64,000 nt of DNA, taken from assembly GCA_035765515.1 (NCBI GenBank), contig DASTXN010000171.1, forward strand, positions 1-64,000, written 5' to 3'. The stretch's first letter is position 1, and each line of letters begins with the position of its first letter. A model generated the notes under the pieces. It was not told where the DNA came from. It did no database searches and saw only the letters and a list, made by a program, of their open reading frames with translations. This document shows positions 8,305-17,273 of the stretch, piece after piece. Source of the stretch: DASRSS01 sp035765515. GTDB taxonomy: Bacteria > Actinomycetota > Actinomycetes > Mycobacteriales > Jatrophihabitantaceae. Made by a program: the position numbers and the translations under genes.

Positions 8305-9246
8305 TCAGGCGTCGCGGCGCAGCACCAGGAACACCGCGACGGCCACCAGCATCGCGCTGATCCCGACAAAAATCCCGGCCTCGATCCACTGGAACGTCCA
8401 ATAGCGGCCGGCGGGTTGGTAGACGCTGCGGAAGTGATAGCCACTCTGTGCCAGGCAGGCGTTCATCTGGTCCCTGGTCACCAGGTGGACGCACCTGGGT
8501 ATTTGGATCGGCCCGATCGGTCCGGTCACCACGTGCCCGTTGTGGACCAGGTCGTTGCTGAACGACCACGCCCCGGCCGGTGCGCCGCCCTTGCCCTTGC
8601 CCGAGTCGAGGACCGTCACCGCTGTCTCGTAGTGCGGTCGCACCCAGTTTTCGATCGACAATCGCACCAAAACGAACCCGCCGACCGTGGTCGCGATCGC
8701 GGGCAGGATCCGCCGCCATGCAACGCCGGCGAGCAAGCCGAGCGCGGCCGCGAACAGCGTGTACGCGGCCGGAGACAATCCCTGCAGGTCGAACTGCAGC
8801 GGGTCGAACCGGTTGCCGTGATAGGCGTTCATCGTCTTCGACCACCAGGTGACCATGACCGACAGCGCGATACCGGCCAGCAGCGACGTCACCAGCAGCG
8901 TGGTGACCTTCGCGGCCAGCCACCGTCGCCGGGAAACGGACTGCGTCCACGCGAGCACGTTCGTCCCGCTGTCGTACTCGCGCCCGATCGAGGTAGCGCC
9001 CCAGAACACGCCGATGAGTAACGGGACGGCCACGGTCAGGTTGACCAGGTCCATGATCGCGCCGTCGCCGCGGAACAGGTTCAGGTCGCCGCAGATCGAA
9101 CTCGACGGGGAGCACGCGGCCATCGCGGAGTGGTAGTCGTGCGCCATCGTGACGCCAGTGATCGCGAGCAGGATCGCGAGTGCCCCGAGCAGAGCGGCGG
9201 CCGTCGCGGCCTGCATGCGGTGCTGCCGCCAGATCAACCAGGTCAT
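8305..9246 (-). CDS. ABC transporter permease (ABC-2 type)
   Basis: The 313-residue membrane protein starts MTWLIWRQHRMQ, an N-terminus common to permeases of GntR/YtrA-linked ABC systems. About six transmembrane segments are visible: residues 14-34, 60-80 (VNLTVAVPLLIGVFWGA), 105-125, 150-170, 180-200 and the last 25 residues. A large extracytoplasmic loop lies before the last segment. The motif GREYDSGTNVLAWTQSVSRRRWL after segment 2 is the cytoplasmic coupling region. The ATG overlaps the stop of the ATPase gene by ATGA. The substrate is unknown; related systems respond to cell-envelope-active compounds. Confidence 0.85.
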   Translation of the reverse strand: MTWLIWRQHRMQAATAAALLGALAILLAITGVTMAHDYHSAMAACSPSSSICGDLNLFRGDGAIMDLVNLTVAVPLLIGVFWGATSIGREYDSGTNVLAWTQSVSRRRWLAAKVTTLLVTSLLAGIALSVMVTWWSKTMNAYHGNRFDPLQFDLQGLSPAAYTLFAAALGLLAGVAWRRILPAIATTVGGFVLVRLSIENWVRPHYETAVTVLDSGKGKGGAPAGAWSFSNDLVHNGHVVTGPIGPIQIPRCVHLVTRDQMNACLAQSGYHFRSVYQPAGRYWTFQWIEAGIFVGISAMLVAVAVFLVLRRDA

Positions 9247-10136
9247 GACGCCACCGTCCCCAGGTACTGCGCTCGTTCGAGCGGATGTTGCGAACCGAGG
9301 TAGGCGAGCACGATGTCCTCCAGGCCGAGCTCGTCCACCTGCCACGCCGGATCGTGCACCGGCCCGTTCAAGCGCACCCACAGGTTCGTCTGACGCGGCG
9401 TGGATTCGCGTTGCAGCACAACGTGATCCCGCTCGATGGCTGACGTGTCACGATGGGCGGACGTCAGGATTCGATGCGACGCCAGCACGTCGTCGATGTC
9501 CGCCGCGAGCATCGTCTGCGAGGCCGCGAGTACCACCAGGTAGTCGCAGATCCGCTCGAGGTCGGCGACCAGGTGGCTGGACAGCACGACGGTCAGATCC
9601 CCATCGGCGACTGCAGTGGCCAGCGAGGACAGGAACTCGCGGCGGGCGAGCGGATCCAGCGCGGCAACCGGCTCGTCCAGCAGCAGGACGCGGGGGCGCT
9701 TGCCCAGGCACAGTGCGAGCGCAACCTGCGCCCGTTGCCCGCCGGAGAGAGTGCGGATCGGTTGCTCGAAGGGGATCTGCAGCGCATGCAGCCGCTCACG
9801 CGCGACGGCATCGTCCCACCGCGGGTTCATCGCGGCTCCGAACCGCAGGTGGTCCTCGGCGTTCCAGCGCTTGTGCAACGGGATCTCCTGCGCGAGGAAG
9901 CCGACGTCGCTGAGGAACGCGACGTCGTCGCTCGGGCGCCGTCCGCAGACCTCGAGGTCACCGGTGGTCGGCGTGCTCAGCCCTGCCAGCATGCGCAGCA
10001 GCGTGGTCTTGCCCGCGCCGTTCGCGCCGACCAGTCCGCACACGCGACCCTCGGGTATCGAGAGGGTGCAGTCCTGGACGGCCCACTTGCCGCCGAAGCG
10101 GCGGCCGAGGCCGTGGGTCGTCAACGCCGCGGTCAT
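9243..10136 (-). CDS. ABC transporter ATP-binding protein
   Basis: The 297-residue protein has Walker A GANGAGKT (residues 37-44), signature LSGGQ (130-134), Walker B LLLDEP (151-156) and a switch His in VVLSSHLVADLERIC. The frame is open upstream, but the ATG at 10136 overlaps the GntR stop codon by ATGA and begins right at the first beta strand, so I chose it. The last 80 residues are an extra domain typical of ABC-2 exporters. With the next gene it forms an exporter. The order GntR-ATPase-permease with two four-base overlaps shows one translationally coupled operon. Confidence 0.92.
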   Translation of the reverse strand: MTAALTTHGLGRRFGGKWAVQDCTLSIPEGRVCGLVGANGAGKTTLLRMLAGLSTPTTGDLEVCGRRPSDDVAFLSDVGFLAQEIPLHKRWNAEDHLRFGAAMNPRWDDAVARERLHALQIPFEQPIRTLSGGQRAQVALALCLGKRPRVLLLDEPVAALDPLARREFLSSLATAVADGDLTVVLSSHLVADLERICDYLVVLAASQTMLAADIDDVLASHRILTSAHRDTSAIERDHVVLQRESTPRQTNLWVRLNGPVHDPAWQVDELGLEDIVLAYLGSQHPLERAQYLGTVAS

Positions 10137-10528
10137 GCCGTCGCCTCCTCGGCCTTCGTAGCCATGAGCGTCGAGCGGACCATGCTCTCGATGTCCGCAT
10201 CGCGCATCCCGGCCTTGCGGGCCTTGGCGATCCACGTCGCGAGGCCGCGTGCCAGGAGCATGTGCGTGCCGGCCGGGGGACCGTCCGGGCGGCGCAGCAC
10301 GAACGTGCCGATGCCCTGCCGGCCCTCCACCAGCCCCTCATGTTCGAGTTCGCGATACGCCTTCAGCACCGTGTTGGCGTTGATCGCGAGCGCGCCCACA
10401 ACCTCTTTGACCGTCGGGAGCCGGTCGCCCTCGCGCAGCACGCCGGTCAGCAGGGCCTGCCGGACCTGTTCGGCGAGCTGGGCGTAGGGCGGCACATTGG
10501 ATTTGGTCGCGAGCCGGAACAGCATCAT
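10133..10528 (-). CDS. GntR-family regulator, YtrA subfamily
   Basis: The 131-residue protein has the GntR winged helix (PPYAQLAEQVRQALLTGVLREGDRLP then VVGALAINANTVLKAYRELEHEG) and only a short helical C-terminal tail, as in the YtrA subfamily that governs linked ABC exporters. Two adjacent ATG codons open the frame; AGAAGGG lies eight bases before the first. The gap upstream carries the palindrome TTATCTA-N6-TAGATAA at 10546-10565, so the protein probably represses its own operon until a ligand, often an envelope-active antibiotic in relatives, relieves it. Confidence 0.9.
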   Translation of the reverse strand: MMLFRLATKSNVPPYAQLAEQVRQALLTGVLREGDRLPTVKEVVGALAINANTVLKAYRELEHEGLVEGRQGIGTFVLRRPDGPPAGTHMLLARGLATWIAKARKAGMRDADIESMVRSTLMATKAEEATA

Positions 10529-10545
10529 GTGAGCAACCCTTCTAG

Positions 10546-10565
10546 TTATCTAGATGATTAGATAA
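10546..10565. promoter_or_regulatory. GntR/YtrA operator palindrome
   Basis: TTATCTA-gatgat-TAGATAA has perfect 7-bp arms and overlaps the AT-rich segment that supplies the only plausible -10 for the GntR-ABC operon. The nested ATCTAGAT is also self-complementary. The operator role is inferred from position directly upstream of the autoregulated gene. Confidence 0.7.
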
Positions 10566-10682
10566 AGCCAGATCGTGCGTCAAGGGGGATAGCTGAGAAT
10601 TCGCGCTGAAGGCGTCACGTTTCGCAGTCGCCGTGCGTCGTATGGACAACGGGTACGGCATGGGCGGCGAGAGGAGCGGGCG

Positions 10683-11147
10683 ATGGAACAGGTGCAACCG
10701 AGGGCGCAGACGCTGGCGGCGCAGGGGCTGGCGAACCGGATCGTGCGGGTGCTGCTCAGCACGCCGCTGATCTGCCTGGGGATCGGTAGGCGCCTGGTCA
10801 CCCTCTACGTCGTGGGCCGCAAATCCGGGCGGCGGTACACGATCCCGGTCGCGTACACGCGCGTCGACGACAGCCTGCTGATCGGCACGCCGTTCGGCTG
10901 GGGACGCAACCTGCGCACCGGCGAACCGGTGACGATCCGGCTCAAGGGCCGGCGCCGGCCCGCCGACGTGCGGGTGATCTCGGACGAATCCGGCGTCGTC
11001 GAGGCGTACGCGACCATGGCGCGGGACAACCACAACTTCGCCAACTTCAACAAGATCTCCTTGTCGGACGACGGCACTCCCGATCCCGCGGACCTGCACG
11101 CGGCCTGGGCGGCCGGGGCACGTGCGTTCGTGCTCACCCCGCGCTGA
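10683..11147 (+). CDS. Deazaflavin(F420)-dependent nitroreductase-family protein
   Basis: The 154-residue protein matches the Ddn-like split-barrel family: LVTLYVVGRKSGRRYTIPVAYTRVDDSLLIGTPFG, where the GRKSG turn and following barrel strands hold the F420 phosphate and deazaflavin ring. The length is usual for the family. These proteins use reduced F420 to reduce quinones or nitro compounds at or near the membrane; the substrate here is not known. GAGAGGAG lies just before the ATG. The neighbours are unrelated, so it is probably monocistronic. Confidence 0.85.
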   Translation: MEQVQPRAQTLAAQGLANRIVRVLLSTPLICLGIGRRLVTLYVVGRKSGRRYTIPVAYTRVDDSLLIGTPFGWGRNLRTGEPVTIRLKGRRRPADVRVISDESGVVEAYATMARDNHNFANFNKISLSDDGTPDPADLHAAWAAGARAFVLTPR

Positions 11148-11196
11148 CCGCGGCGGGAGTGTCGGACCGCTATCTGCATTGCGGCGAGGGCGGTTG

Positions 11197-11285
11197 CCCT
11201 ACGGTGGCGTGCGATGCGCGCATGCGCGTCCGTCGATGTAGGAGCGCCCGATGGCCCGTGGCTCGTACCCGGTGCTGGATCGTCC
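11197..11285 (+). repeat. Duplicated leader and N-terminus, copy 1
   Basis: CCCTACGGTG (11197-11206), TGCGATGCG (11210-11218), GTAGGAGC before the ATG, and the first codons (MARGSYPVLDR) recur in the same order and nearly the same spacing upstream of and within the RCC1 gene at 13053. Distance from the first block to ATG is 54 bp here and 58 bp in copy 2. This points to duplication of a promoter/leader/N-terminal module onto two unrelated genes. Confidence 0.8.
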
Positions 11286-12999
11286 GTGGCGACGGCCCGG
11301 CGCTGTCGGCTACGGGCTCACGCGGCTGCGTCAGATCGCCCGTCCGCCCATCTCGATCTACGAGCCGCGGCCGGGTGACCTGATCATCGAGCGGGACGTG
11401 CCCGTCCCGATGCGCGACGGCACGGTGCTGCGCGTGAACGTGCACCGGCCTATCGACGGCGACGTCGTGCCCGTGCTCATGTCCGCCCACCCGTACGGCA
11501 AGGACGATGTCCCGCACCGCGAGGGGCGCCGGCCGCGGATCCCCTTGCAGTATCGGATGATGCGCGCGCCGATGCCGATTCGGCACTCGGACCTCACCAG
11601 CTGGGAAGCGCCCGATCCTGTGTGGTGGGTGAAGCAGGGATACGCGGTGATCAACGCGGACCTGCGAGGAGCCGGCAAGTCCGACGGCGTCTGCACCCTG
11701 CTGTCCGATCAGGAGGCCGAGGACTATCACGACCTGATCGAGTGGGCCGCCAAGCAGCCGTGGTCGACCGGCGCGGTCGGGATGCTCGGCGTCTCCTACC
11801 TCGCGATGGCGCAGTACAAGACGGCCGCGCTGCGCCCGCCGAGCCTGAAGGCGTTCTGCCCGTGGGAGGGCATGACCGACATCTACCGCGACATGATGCG
11901 TCCAGGTGGCCTGCTGGAGGACGGCTTTGTGCGGCTCTGGACGGCAGGCACGCGGCGCAAGACCCGGCTGGGCATCGACCTCGGCGAGGGACGAATCGCC
12001 CACCCGCTGCGCGACGACTGGTGGACCTCGATGGTGGCCGACCTCAAGCACATCCAGACGCCGATGCTGGTGTGCGCCAGCTTCTCGGACAACAATGTGC
12101 ACACCCGCGGGTCCTTTCGCGCCTTCGAGCAGGTCGGTTCGTCGGACAAGTTCGCGTACACGCATCGCGGCGGCAAGTGGTCGGTCTTCTACAGCGAGGA
12201 GGCGCGCAAGGTCCAACTCGCCTTCTTCGACCGGTACCTGCGCGATGCCGACGTGGAGCCGCCGCCGCGGATGCGGCTGGAGGTCCGCGAATCGCGCGAC
12301 ACCGTGGTCGACGTCCGGGACGAGTCGGAGTGGCCGCTCGCGCGCACCCAGTGGCGTCCGCTGTACCTCGCGCCGCACGGTGTGTTGAGCGACGAGCCTT
12401 CGGTCGAGGACGGTCAGATCACCTTTGCCACAAGGCGCAATGCGGCTGCGTTCACTTTCACTGTGCCCGCAGACCTGGAAGTGACCGGTCCGATGGCCGC
12501 CCGGTTGTGGGTTTCGGTCGACGGTGCCGACGACGCGGACCTGTGTGTGGGCGTCGAGAAGTGGCGCGGCAACCGGTACGTCGATTTCGAAGGATCCTTC
12601 GGCTGGGGGCGCGACCGCGTGACCACCGGCTGGCAGAAGCTGTCGCTGCGTGCGCTGGACGAGTTCGCCTCGACTCCCGGCCAGCCGGTGCACGACTACC
12701 TCGATCCCGCGCCGCTCACGCCCGGCGAGATCGTCCCGGTCGACATCGCGCTCGGCCCGTCCGCGACGCTGTTTCGCGCGGGGGAGTCGCTGCGCTTCGT
12801 CGTCGCGGGGCGCTGGCTGTCGAACCGCAATCCGCTGGCGGGCCAGTTCCCCGCGCACTACCGGCGCGGACCGGCTGCGCGGTGCACGCTGCACTGGGGA
12901 CCGGACCGTCCAGCCCACCTGCTCGTCCCGGTGATCCCGGCTCAAGGGCCCGAGCCGGCGGACGGGTTCGCGCCGAGCACCGGGCTGGCGCCGAGCTGA
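11251..12999 (+). CDS. CocE/NonD-family alpha/beta hydrolase (peptidase S15-like)
   Basis: The 582-residue protein follows the X-Pro dipeptidyl-peptidase S15/CocE layout: an alpha/beta hydrolase core with nucleophile elbow GVSYLA (Ser182), an acid in FSDNNVH, a His in THRGGKW, then a C-terminal jelly-roll domain (from about residue 390, VTGPMAARLWVSVDGADDADL and LGPSATLFRAGESLRFV). Family members hydrolyse esters or amides such as cocaine, glutaryl-7-ACA or X-Pro peptides; the substrate is unknown. GTAGGAGC precedes the ATG. The first 11 residues closely match those of the RCC1 protein next door. It has no clear signal peptide. Confidence 0.85.
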   Translation: MARGSYPVLDRPWRRPGAVGYGLTRLRQIARPPISIYEPRPGDLIIERDVPVPMRDGTVLRVNVHRPIDGDVVPVLMSAHPYGKDDVPHREGRRPRIPLQYRMMRAPMPIRHSDLTSWEAPDPVWWVKQGYAVINADLRGAGKSDGVCTLLSDQEAEDYHDLIEWAAKQPWSTGAVGMLGVSYLAMAQYKTAALRPPSLKAFCPWEGMTDIYRDMMRPGGLLEDGFVRLWTAGTRRKTRLGIDLGEGRIAHPLRDDWWTSMVADLKHIQTPMLVCASFSDNNVHTRGSFRAFEQVGSSDKFAYTHRGGKWSVFYSEEARKVQLAFFDRYLRDADVEPPPRMRLEVRESRDTVVDVRDESEWPLARTQWRPLYLAPHGVLSDEPSVEDGQITFATRRNAAAFTFTVPADLEVTGPMAARLWVSVDGADDADLCVGVEKWRGNRYVDFEGSFGWGRDRVTTGWQKLSLRALDEFASTPGQPVHDYLDPAPLTPGEIVPVDIALGPSATLFRAGESLRFVVAGRWLSNRNPLAGQFPAHYRRGPAARCTLHWGPDRPAHLLVPVIPAQGPEPADGFAPSTGLAPS

Positions 13000-13052
13000 C
13001 CGCCCGATCTCGTGATCCGTTCGAAGATGATCGGGCGCGACGGCGGAAATTA

Positions 13053-13145
13053 CCCTACGGTGTCCTGCGATGCGTGGCGGCCACGTGTCCTAGGACGTAG
13101 GAGCATTTCGATGGCTCGTGGTTCGTTTCCGGTGCTGCACCGTCG
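13053..13145 (+). repeat. Duplicated leader and N-terminus, copy 2
   Basis: CCCTACGGTG (13053-13062), TGCGATGCG (13066-13074) and GTAGGAGC followed by ATG GCT CGT GGT repeat the blocks of copy 1 at 11197. The first codons read MARGSFPVLHR against MARGSYPVLDR. The bases between the blocks have diverged, so only the leader blocks and the first dozen codons appear to be held in common. Confidence 0.8.
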
Positions 13146-16100
13146 TGCGGGAGGGCGTCGCCGATGGATAGCGCTCGTGTGTGCCCCACTCTCGGTGATC
13201 AGCCTGTGCAGCGTGATCACCGCGGCGACTGCGGACACGGCAGCGGCTGTCGCGACGGCCGAACAAGGTCCTACCGTCATCGCGAGCTGGGGTCAGTTCC
13301 AGGAATCCAGGTACACCGCGACCGCGGTGCCGCCGACCACGGACTTGCCGGTGGGGGTCGAGGCCTCGGCGTTGGCCGCGGGCGGAGACTTCGCTATGGC
13401 ACTCGGGTCAGACGGCGCCGTCTATACCTGGGGCTACAACGCTGCGGGCGAGCTGGGCACCGCGCAGGCCCTCGGCAGCCTTACTCCGATCTTTGATCCC
13501 GTCCGCGTGGTGTTGCCGAACGGTGCCACGGCGACGTCGATCGCGGCGAGCTCCACGGGAGGCTTAGGTCCGGGTAGGGCCTTCGCGGTGGGATCGGACG
13601 GCGTCGCCTACTACTGGGGCGCCCGGGACTACTGCCACAGCGCGAACACCGACGTGCCCGTCGCCCTGCCACTACCTGCCGGGGTGCGGGCGCGGGAAGT
13701 GGCGGGCAACGCGTTGGCCACCTTCGTGCTGGGCGATGACGGCAACGTCTACTCGACCGGGAACAACTATCTCGGGAACCTGGGAACCGGCTCGACCGAG
13801 TCGCAGGACTGCACACCGAGCCGGGTCGCGTTGCCCAGCGGCGTCACGGCCACCGCGATCGATGCTGGCTCGCAGTTCGCGCTGGCGGTGGGTTCGGACG
13901 GCCATCTCTACGCCTGGGGTGACAACTCCCAGGGGCAACTGGGCATGGGGTTCACGACTGGCGGCGACCAGAGCACCCCGGTTTGGGTCAGGATTCCAGA
14001 CGGGGCTCCGACCGCGATCGCGGCCGGCAACGCGCACGGTCTCGCCGTGGGCTCGGACGGGCGCCTCTATGGCTGGGGCGAGAACGCATTCGGCGCGGTG
14101 GGCGACGGCTCGACTCTCGACCGGACCGCACCTGTCCCGGTCGGATTGCCGGATGGCGTGACGCCGACCGCGATAGCTGCGAACAACCAGTCGCTGGCCC
14201 TCGGTTCGGACGGTCGGCTGTACGGCTGGGGCTACAACTACAACGGTGAACTGGGTGACACCGCCACCACCACGCGCCTCACGCCCCAACCCGTTGCGCT
14301 GCCGGACGGCGCTAGGACGGAGGCCATTGCGGCCGGGGTCGGCTTCACCCTCGCGCTCGTTGACGCAATCGCGCCGCAGTTCACGCGAGCGACGCCTCCG
14401 ACGACGGCAACCGCAGGCTCCAGCCTGGACTACACCTTCGGCGCCTCGGGACTGCCGGCTCCGTCCTACCGGCTTGCTGACGCAGCGCCGTCCTGGCTGC
14501 ACATCGACGCGTCCAGCGGTGAGCTGACCGGAACCCTGCCGTCCGACGCCAGCACGTTCAGTTTCTCGGTGACCGCGACGAACCTGGCAGGCACGGCGAC
14601 GGCAGGTCCGTTCACCGTGACGGTGCCACTGCACCCTGTCGAGGTGTCGGGAACGGTCGACGGTGCCGGTCGCCCGGTTGCTGACGCCCTCGTCGACGTC
14701 TGTGTTGCGGGCGGATCGGTGTGTCAGCACGCGACGACCGACGGGAACGGCGCGTTCACGGTGATGATGACCCCGAACACCGCTGTGGAGGTGACGGCAT
14801 ATCCGCCGCAGGGCAGCGGGCTGGATACAGGTAGCTCCGGAGAGCTGTTCGTCCCGACCTCCGGCCTGGACGCGGTCGCTGTGCACCTGCCGGCCCTGAC
14901 TACGTTGGGTGCTGGCATCTCGGTGACCTCCGGGCAGGTGGGCACCACAGCCGGAGGCCAGCCGGTCTTCCACTGGGCGCAGGCGGCGACCCTGCGGGCC
15001 AGCAACTGCGCGAACGGGACCGGCGTGATGACCCTCGTCGGCGAGAACACGTCCACGGGCCAGTACGAGTACCACGCCTACCCCCTCACCGAAGATCCGG
15101 CCGGATCGGGCGGGTACACAGGCACGCTGCCACCGCAGTACCCGATCCACGGACCGGTCGAGATCAAGCAGACGGTGACCTGCGCCGGCCAGTCCGAGGT
15201 GGAGCCACAGTCCGGTCTGACCGCCGGCGGGGAGAGCATCACGATCTCCGGAGCGGGCGTAGGCGGTGCCACCGCGGTCCAGTTCGGCACCGTCGCGGCC
15301 ACCGATCTGCAGTCCGTCTCGGACGACCTGCTGACCGCCACCGCGCCGCCCGGATCAGGCACGGTCCCGGTCGAGGTCACCCTGGCGTCGGGCGACACCG
15401 TGGCGGCCGGGGAGTACACCTACGTCGCCGCGAATGACGTGCCCGGCCTGGATCAGGCGAGCTACCAAGCCGCCACTGACGCCACGACCGCGTCCGGCCC
15501 GGCGCCGCAAGCGCAGGTGCAGCCGGACTCGGCCGGGGCCGTCCGCCTGACTGCGCATTCCGCGACGCCGCGGTCCGGGTTGTTGGCCGACACGAGTTCG
15601 AACTCGGACACGCTCGCCACGATCGCCAAGTGGGTCTACAAGAACTTCCCCGGCGGTGCGGCGGCCACGCTGCGCAGCGCGATCGCCACCGCGATGCTCG
15701 CGGCGAAGCCGACCTGTGACAGCGATCGGGCCGCGTTGAAGGCGTCGGTGCACCTGCTGGTGGCGGCTGCGGTGATGACTGCCATCGCCGACATCAGCCC
15801 GCTCCTTGTGGTCGGCGCGGAGGCGCTGCTGAGCGCGTTGGTGGACCCGATCATCGCCGGATTGCTGGAACCGGCGGTGGCCTTCCTGGTCGCGAAGCTC
15901 GTCGGGGTGATCCTCAACAAGATGATCGACGCCATGCTTGACGCGGCGATCGACGCGGTGCTCGGTCGGTGCCCGAACCACCAGACCAACGCGCTCATCG
16001 ACCCGTCCGGCACTGTCCTGGACACCAACGGCAATCCGGTCAGCGGTGCCACGGTGACGATCCTGCGCTCGGACACCGAGGCCGGCCCCTTCACCGTTGT

Positions 16101-17214
16101 GGACGCGACCCAGCCGGGCATCGAGCCGGCGATCAACCCCGAGATCAGCAATGCGGACGGAGTGTTCCACTGGGACGTGCGCTCGGGTTATTACGAGGTG
16201 CGCGCACGCAAGGCGGGATGCACGGTTCCCGGCCACGCCGATCAGGACACAGCCACGACCGGCCCGCTGCCGGTTCCGCCGCCGCAGGTCGGGCTGACCC
16301 TCACGCTGGCCTGTCCGGACGAACTCCCGGCGCCGACTCCGACCGTGACCGCGCTGACCGTGGCCACCGGCCCACCGTCCGGCGGAACCGACGTGGTCGT
16401 GTCGGGCAGCGGCTTCGCCCCGGGAGCGACGGTGACTGTGGGCGGCGCGCCGGCCACGACCGTGACGTACCTGGGTCCGAACGCGCTCGAACTCACCACG
16501 CCGGCCCACTCGGCGGGTCCGGCTGACGTCGTGGTGCACACCGCCGGTGGAGACAGCGCGACCAATGGCGCGGATCGGTTCAGCTACGGCACGGTCCCGC
16601 TGGTGACCGCGTTGAGCGTGACGAGCGGCCCGGTCACCGGGGGCACCGTCGTGACCATCACCGGCAGCGGGTTCACCGGCGCGACAGCGGTCGCCTTCGG
16701 CGGCATGCCGGGCAGCGATCTGAGCGTCAGCTCCGACACCCAGTTGACGGTCACCACTCCGGCTGTCAGCTCCGGTGGCGCGGTGGACGTCAAGGTCATC
16801 ACTCCGATCGGGGCCAATCCCGCCGGCGACCCGGCGAGGTTCACCTACATTGACCTGCCCGCACCGGTTTGCTCGGCTGTGACAGCCACGGCTCGGCCCA
16901 AGCGCGACACGACCGTCCAGCTGTCCTGTGCCGGCGAGGACGTCGTCTATGACCTGCCCGGTCAGCCGGACCACGGAACGCTGTCCGGTCTGGACGCCAC
17001 GACCGGAACGATCACGTACACCGCCGCCGCCAAATACGTCGGCACGGAGACGTTCACGTACACCGCGCACAACGCGGGCGGCACGTCCGTTCCCGTCACC
17101 GTGACCGTCACCATCACGCACCGGAACACCGGCAACCATGGGCAGAGCGGCAGCCACCGGAACAGCGGCAACAAGGGCGGGAACGCCCCGGGTGGTGACC
17201 AGGACGGCGGTTAG
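13111..17214 (+). CDS. Secreted RCC1-repeat / TIG-domain multidomain protein
   Basis: The 1367-residue protein has a signal-like N-terminus (basic MARGSFPVLHRRAGGRRR then a hydrophobic run to about residue 45). About seven RCC1 repeats (roughly residues 60-420; AVGSDGHLYAWGDNSQGQLG) should form one beta-propeller. Then follow a putative-Ig domain (TATAGSSLDYTF), a carboxypeptidase-regulatory-like domain (VSGTVDGAGRPVADALVDV), a TIG domain, a long helical hydrophobic stretch (about 855-950, SPLLVVGAEALLSALVDPII), another regulatory-like domain, two more TIG domains, an Ig-like domain and a basic Gly/Asn/His-rich tail. I chose the ATG at 13111 after GTAGGAGC. No sortase motif is seen. The function is unknown; it is probably an extracellular binding protein. 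Confidence 0.85.
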   Translation: MARGSFPVLHRRAGGRRRWIALVCAPLSVISLCSVITAATADTAAAVATAEQGPTVIASWGQFQESRYTATAVPPTTDLPVGVEASALAAGGDFAMALGSDGAVYTWGYNAAGELGTAQALGSLTPIFDPVRVVLPNGATATSIAASSTGGLGPGRAFAVGSDGVAYYWGARDYCHSANTDVPVALPLPAGVRAREVAGNALATFVLGDDGNVYSTGNNYLGNLGTGSTESQDCTPSRVALPSGVTATAIDAGSQFALAVGSDGHLYAWGDNSQGQLGMGFTTGGDQSTPVWVRIPDGAPTAIAAGNAHGLAVGSDGRLYGWGENAFGAVGDGSTLDRTAPVPVGLPDGVTPTAIAANNQSLALGSDGRLYGWGYNYNGELGDTATTTRLTPQPVALPDGARTEAIAAGVGFTLALVDAIAPQFTRATPPTTATAGSSLDYTFGASGLPAPSYRLADAAPSWLHIDASSGELTGTLPSDASTFSFSVTATNLAGTATAGPFTVTVPLHPVEVSGTVDGAGRPVADALVDVCVAGGSVCQHATTDGNGAFTVMMTPNTAVEVTAYPPQGSGLDTGSSGELFVPTSGLDAVAVHLPALTTLGAGISVTSGQVGTTAGGQPVFHWAQAATLRASNCANGTGVMTLVGENTSTGQYEYHAYPLTEDPAGSGGYTGTLPPQYPIHGPVEIKQTVTCAGQSEVEPQSGLTAGGESITISGAGVGGATAVQFGTVAATDLQSVSDDLLTATAPPGSGTVPVEVTLASGDTVAAGEYTYVAANDVPGLDQASYQAATDATTASGPAPQAQVQPDSAGAVRLTAHSATPRSGLLADTSSNSDTLATIAKWVYKNFPGGAAATLRSAIATAMLAAKPTCDSDRAALKASVHLLVAAAVMTAIADISPLLVVGAEALLSALVDPIIAGLLEPAVAFLVAKLVGVILNKMIDAMLDAAIDAVLGRCPNHQTNALIDPSGTVLDTNGNPVSGATVTILRSDTEAGPFTVVDATQPGIEPAINPEISNADGVFHWDVRSGYYEVRARKAGCTVPGHADQDTATTGPLPVPPPQVGLTLTLACPDELPAPTPTVTALTVATGPPSGGTDVVVSGSGFAPGATVTVGGAPATTVTYLGPNALELTTPAHSAGPADVVVHTAGGDSATNGADRFSYGTVPLVTALSVTSGPVTGGTVVTITGSGFTGATAVAFGGMPGSDLSVSSDTQLTVTTPAVSSGGAVDVKVITPIGANPAGDPARFTYIDLPAPVCSAVTATARPKRDTTVQLSCAGEDVVYDLPGQPDHGTLSGLDATTGTITYTAAAKYVGTETFTYTAHNAGGTSVPVTVTVTITHRNTGNHGQSGSHRNSGNKGGNAPGGDQDGG

Positions 17215-17273
17215 CAGCGTGCCGCTGAACTACGCCCGTCGACAGGGCATCCGCCGGACGACCGGGGGTTCAC

